The notes beneath the pieces were generated by a model that was given only the letters and a program-made list of their open reading frames with translations, ran no database searches and had not been told where the DNA came from. From an uncultured Roseburia sp. (GTDB lineage Bacteria > Bacillota > Clostridia > Lachnospirales > Lachnospiraceae): a DNA stretch of 25,911 nt. The stretch spans positions 1-25,911 of the forward strand of contig URJS01000028.1 of NCBI GenBank assembly GCA_900548205.1, in the 5' to 3' direction. A program made the translations under genes and the position numbers. Below, piece by piece: positions 23,210 through 25,911 of this stretch (the first letter of the stretch is position 1; each line of letters begins with the position of its first letter).

Positions 23210-23440
23210 ATGAGAAATTTGGACGTTGTAAGAAAGACAATCATACTTTTTTCTGTTATCAATATCGTTGTCATTGTATATTCTGTCATCATGCGGATCC
23301 AAAACGTCAAGCAGAGTTCAGAGCTGGGTCTTTTTTTCTGGTATAAAATAATTTTTTGCCTGCTTCTATGCGGATATATGATATTTGAAGCAGTTATGCA
23401 AAAGAAATTATATGAAACAGCAGGATTGTGTGGTTGCTGA
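23210..23440 (+). CDS. small membrane protein (76 aa)
   Basis: 76 aa starting at ATG 23210 with an AGGTGGG site. There are two hydrophobic helices (about 11-28 and 44-61). An overlapping frame starting near 23149 is rejected because it is poor in membrane character and lacks a site. It closes the cassette; a terminator follows at 23540. Confidence 0.6.
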   Translation: MRNLDVVRKTIILFSVINIVVIVYSVIMRIQNVKQSSELGLFFWYKIIFCLLLCGYMIFEAVMQKKLYETAGLCGC

Positions 23441-23539
23441 AAATCTCTTAAAGAAGACAATATCTGCGCATAAAGAATAACCGCCTGTTAAAAAAAGCGA
23501 GGAACAGCCGATGAAATATCTTATGATACCATAGATTGC

Positions 23540-23567
23540 GGGCTCTTGGAGTCCGTTTTCTGTTTTT
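23540..23567 (+). terminator. terminator of the small-protein cassette
   Basis: A six-pair stem with a three-base loop (GGGCTC-TTG-GAGTCC, 23540-23554, one G.T) is followed by TTTTCTGTTTTT. Confidence 0.55.
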
Positions 23568-23574
23568 AGGGTAT

Positions 23575-23594
23575 AAAAACGGAGCTGCTGCTCC
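23575..23594 (-). terminator. terminator of the lysine-exporter genes
   Basis: On the minus strand, GGAGC-AGCA-GCTCC (23581-23594) is followed by GTTTTT. It converges with the cassette terminator, only 8 bp away. Confidence 0.65.
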
Positions 23595-23640
23595 AGTAGA
23601 TGATTCATCTGCTTTTGCAACAGCCCCTTTCGGGATTCTT

Positions 23641-24243
23641 TTAGACAAAGCCGAGACAAAGGGAGATCAGTATCGGTACAAAGAACGAGCAGATCACGCC
23701 GTTTAGCACCGAGAGGACAACCGTTTCCTCATTTGTGTATTTTAGTATGACAGGGAGTGTGGTGTCCTCGCTGGTTGCACCGGCAGGCGCGATACAGGCA
23801 TATTGATTTAGGTGCGCCGCCAGAAAGGGAATTAATAGGAAGGAAAAAACCTCCCGCATCAGGTTACTGAGGAAGGCGATGCTTCCAAGCTGTGCGCCGG
23901 CGATATTTCCGATTGCAGAGCCTGCCAGACTGTACCAGCCCATGCCGCTGGCAATCGCTGTTCCATGTCCGAGCGGCAGCTGAAATAAAAGCGAGCAGAC
24001 AACCCCGCCAAGCAGCGAGCCGATCATAATTCCAATCGGTATGATAAAAATGCGGATATGGTATTCCCTTATTTTCTGTACAATGCCTTTGTGCATTCCG
24101 ATACTGATCCCCACGGAGAACATCAGCAGATACAAAATCAGGTCTGAATTTTGGCTGATCATCAGGATGAACGGGTTTTGGAGTTCAAAAAAGCCGCAGG
24201 CAAGTCCCAGTAAGAGGGAGAGGATTGTAAGTAAGACCATCAT
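23641..24243 (-). CDS. lysO: lysine exporter LysO family, C-terminal half protein
   Basis: 200 aa with six or so membrane helices. It corresponds to the larger, C-terminal part of LysO/YbjE (DUF340), which exports L-lysine in E. coli. Typical pieces are LMFSVGISIGMHKG, SGMGWYSLAGSAIGNIAGAQLGSIAFLSNLMREV and the PAGATSEDTTLPVI loop with acidic residues used in transport. In E. coli one protein holds both halves; here the N-terminal half is the separate upstream gene, overlapping by 4 bases (ATGA). The split arrangement is known in other Clostridia, so it is probably functional rather than broken. The specificity for lysine is inferred from family membership. Confidence 0.88.
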   Translation of the reverse strand: MMVLLTILSLLLGLACGFFELQNPFILMISQNSDLILYLLMFSVGISIGMHKGIVQKIREYHIRIFIIPIGIMIGSLLGGVVCSLLFQLPLGHGTAIASGMGWYSLAGSAIGNIAGAQLGSIAFLSNLMREVFSFLLIPFLAAHLNQYACIAPAGATSEDTTLPVILKYTNEETVVLSVLNGVICSFFVPILISLCLGFV

Positions 24244-24539
24244 TTTTTTCCTGACCTCCTCTGTGTGTCTTCTTCTTTTTTGGGCATCAGGCGCCGGGTC
24301 AGCAGATAGACCAGAAGAACGGAGAGTGCCGTCGGGATCAGGAAAAACAAAAAGCTGGTGACGCCGAGCGACGACAGTTCCTCAAAGAAATTGTCGTCTG
24401 CGCCGAGTGTGACCCCCATAGAAAATATTAAGAGAAACGTACATAATAAGGACAGGTATTCATTGGCAGTCTTGGCTTTTCCCGGAATCAGAAATTTTCC
24501 GACAAGAATGCCGATGCACATAACAATCAGTATATCCAT
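24240..24539 (-). CDS. lysine exporter LysO family, N-terminal half protein
   Basis: 99 aa from the ATG at 24539, which has GGAGG eight bases upstream; the frame to 24632 only translates the repeat-like leader. Three hydrophobic segments (roughly 2-19, 27-44, 60-80), with LLIFSMGVTLGADDNFF as the family-like part. It pairs with the C-terminal half encoded just downstream through an ATGA overlap, so the two should be made in equal amounts and form one transporter. Confidence 0.85.
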   Translation of the reverse strand: MDILIVMCIGILVGKFLIPGKAKTANEYLSLLCTFLLIFSMGVTLGADDNFFEELSSLGVTSFLFFLIPTALSVLLVYLLTRRLMPKKEEDTQRRSGKK

Positions 24540-24547
24540 AATAATTC

Positions 24548-24629
24548 CTCCATTCCGAAGCGATTTATCACGAGGAAACGCAGGACGAATGTCAGATTCG
24601 CCCCTGTGATCGAAGGAGTGTCGCTTCGG
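24548..24629 (-). repeat. dispersed repeat copy 2 and leader hairpin of the lysO genes
   Basis: CTCCATTCCGAAGCGATTT at 24548-24566 repeats 10049-10067. Here CCGAAGCGA (24555-24563) also pairs with TCGCTTCGG (24621-24629), with smaller inner stems (CGAAT/ATTCG and ATCAC/GTGAT), so the transcript could fold into one long hairpin ending directly at the ribosome site. Confidence 0.55.
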
Positions 24630-24697
24630 CATAAATTCGCGTGTGAAAAATTGTGCCCGATTATTTTATCAAAATAAATAAGAAAAGTCATTACCTT

Positions 24698-24729
24698 CCA
24701 AGTAAAAAGACAGGGAAGTTTTTACTTGG
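24698..24729 (-). terminator. terminator of the radical SAM gene
   Basis: CCAAGTAAAAA (24698-24708) pairs perfectly with TTTTTACTTGG (24719-24729), an 11-bp stem with a 10-base loop, at the 3' end of the gene. No pure T-run follows, but the stem itself is T-rich at its end. Confidence 0.6.
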
Positions 24730-24733
24730 AGGA

Positions 24734-25831
24734 TCATGGATCGAACATCGTTCTTTTCGCAAGCTTAGAAAGCGTGTCATAATGCTGATCAAAGAATCGC
24801 TTATAGCCGCTGCAGTAAATATTCTGTCCGTTGATTCGGTATCTGCTGCATCCGCCTCTGCACAAATGAAAATAGTTACAATGAAGACATTCTTCCGAAT
24901 GATTGTAGTTGTTTTCGATAAAAGCGATCTTTTTTCGATTCTGAAAGATCACATCCATATCATCGTTGTTTATATTTCCGATACAGTAGGAGTCCAGTAC
25001 ATAGAAATCGCAGGGATAAGCGCTTCCATCTGCCTCTATGATCGTTTGTATCCCACAGACACCTCTTTGCTCACATGCTTCAGGCATGAAGCCGTTTAAT
25101 ATATTTAACCAGTTATCAAACTGCCGGATAAAAATTCTGTGACCGTTTTGGAGGTCTGTCAGCCACAATTCAAAGAGACGGCAGAGAAATTTGCCGTATT
25201 CTTCTGCGGACAGAGAATACACATTATTTTGCACAGATTCTCCAAGCGGTTCCGCGCAGGCGATATACTGCTGATATAAAAAACCATTCCTTTTATAATT
25301 TTCATAAATTCTTGTAATTTTGGCGGCAGTCGTTTTATGGACTACAGTTAAAATATTAAATTCAACCTGATATTTTTTTAATAGGTCAATGGTATGCATG
25401 ATGGAAAGGTAGGTATCTGCGCCGCTCGCTGTTTTTCGGAAACGATCATGGGCTGCCTTTGTGCCATCCAGAGAAATTCCGACAAGAAAATGATGCTTAT
25501 GGAAGAATGCACACCACTTTTCCGTGAGAGCATACCCATTTGTCTGTATTACATTTTGGATAAAAATCCCATTTTTATTATACTTTTTTTGCAGAGAAAT
25601 ACTTTTTTTGAAAAAATGCAGGCCGGCCAGTGTCGGCTCACCGCCCTGATAAGCAAACACACATCCGTCATCGGCGAAACAGAGCGCTTTTTTGATTACC
25701 TGTTCCAGCGTTTGTTCTGTCATAATGCCATAGTCATAGGCTTGTCGTTTTGCCGCTTCATCTTTGTAAAAGCAGTAATCACATTCCATATTGCATGTTC
25801 CGGAGACGGGCTTTAGCATAATATAAAGCAT
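24734..25831 (-). CDS. radical SAM/SPASM enzyme, anaerobic sulfatase-maturase type (anSME)
   Basis: 365 aa. The radical SAM cluster is CNMECDYC (Cys13, Cys17, Cys20), with GGEPT (63-67) for SAM. The SPASM part has nine further cysteines (Cys253, 259, 274, 283, 315, 318, 324, 328, 340), enough for two auxiliary 4Fe-4S clusters, and Asp275 directly after Cys274, the base used in anSME. This spacing matches anaerobic sulfatase-maturing enzymes, which convert a Cys or Ser in a sulfatase to formylglycine. No sulfatase is in the window; the substrate gene may be beyond the right edge. Other SPASM peptide maturases are less likely given the cysteine pattern. The start follows GAGGTG. Confidence 0.9.
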   Translation of the reverse strand: MLYIMLKPVSGTCNMECDYCFYKDEAAKRQAYDYGIMTEQTLEQVIKKALCFADDGCVFAYQGGEPTLAGLHFFKKSISLQKKYNKNGIFIQNVIQTNGYALTEKWCAFFHKHHFLVGISLDGTKAAHDRFRKTASGADTYLSIMHTIDLLKKYQVEFNILTVVHKTTAAKITRIYENYKRNGFLYQQYIACAEPLGESVQNNVYSLSAEEYGKFLCRLFELWLTDLQNGHRIFIRQFDNWLNILNGFMPEACEQRGVCGIQTIIEADGSAYPCDFYVLDSYCIGNINNDDMDVIFQNRKKIAFIENNYNHSEECLHCNYFHLCRGGCSRYRINGQNIYCSGYKRFFDQHYDTLSKLAKRTMFDP

Positions 25832-25855
25832 TGTAAATCACCTCATTTCAGAAAA

Positions 25856-25902
25856 GGAGCGGTCTCGGAAACTCTATGAATCCCATAGTTCCGCTCTTTT
25901 TT
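25856..25902. terminator. terminator or attenuator upstream of the radical SAM gene
   Basis: GAGCGG (25857-25862) pairs with CCGCTC (25891-25896), and AACT-ATG with CATAGTT inside, followed on the plus strand by TTTTTT. On the minus strand only TTTTC follows. It could end a gene arriving from the right edge on the minus strand, or attenuate the radical SAM gene 24 bp downstream. Confidence 0.5.
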
Positions 25903-25911
25903 ATTTATTGA

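Noticed and set aside
23408..23659. 83-aa minus-strand frame with TTG start
   Set aside because: It runs through two terminators and has no ribosome site.
24653..25099. 148-aa plus-strand open frame
   Set aside because: It lies antisense to the radical SAM gene's cysteine-rich end and its terminator.
1..25911. CRISPR arrays, insertion sequences, phage integrases
   Set aside because: No regularly spaced repeat-spacer units, transposase or integrase motifs were found on either strand.

Overview
The window looks like chromosomal DNA from a strictly anaerobic gut Firmicute, most likely a member of the Lachnospiraceae (Roseburia/Agathobacter-like; this is inference from gene content, not a database result). 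The evidence is a T-box-controlled tyrS, a ferredoxin-linked 2-oxoacid oxidoreductase, rubrerythrin, desulfoferrodoxin, an ECF vitamin-type transporter, an anaerobic sulfatase-maturase-type radical SAM enzyme, consensus sigma-A promoters and strong AGGAGG ribosome sites.

Layout. 1-150: the 3' part of a tRNA-Cys cut by the window edge, then a strong terminator. 183-1004 (-): EFR1-type flavodoxin/ferredoxin protein. 1005-1277: an AT-rich regulatory region filled with AGCAAA repeats. 1278-2716: an AlbA/ATPase/winged-helix regulator broken by one frameshift, followed at once by an alpha/beta hydrolase (2732-3544). 3534-5103 (-): tyrS with a complete T-box leader and consensus promoter. 5209-6892: a Cof-type HAD phosphatase and an exported protein of unknown function. 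7089-11325 (-): 2-oxoacid:ferredoxin oxidoreductase (gamma-delta, then fused alpha-beta) plus rubrerythrin, read from a promoter back-to-back with that of the next operon. 11523-15619 (+): SAM hydroxide adenosyltransferase, double ECF ATPase, EcfT, and the S component, with a relic of a second SAM hydrolase just before the S component. 15738-16376: small alarmone synthetase. 16445-18079 (-): rhodanese, YaaA, desulfoferrodoxin (oxidative stress/sulfur). 18294-20276 (+): LytTR response regulator and GHKL sensor kinase.

20320-23440 (+) is the most unusual part. A tandem 15-bp direct repeat spaced by exactly 20 bp, suggestive of a LytTR-type site, precedes a run of about eight small predicted membrane or lipoprotein genes that I do not recognise. 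Several use GTG or TTG starts, and two are frameshifted. 23641-24539 (-): a LysO-type lysine exporter split into two overlapping genes. 24734-25831 (-): anSME-type radical SAM/SPASM enzyme.

Three genes (the AlbA regulator, the lipoprotein and a 57-aa membrane protein) are each broken by what looks like one A missing from an A-run. That pattern could be sequencing error or real decay and should be settled before any of them is called a pseudogene.
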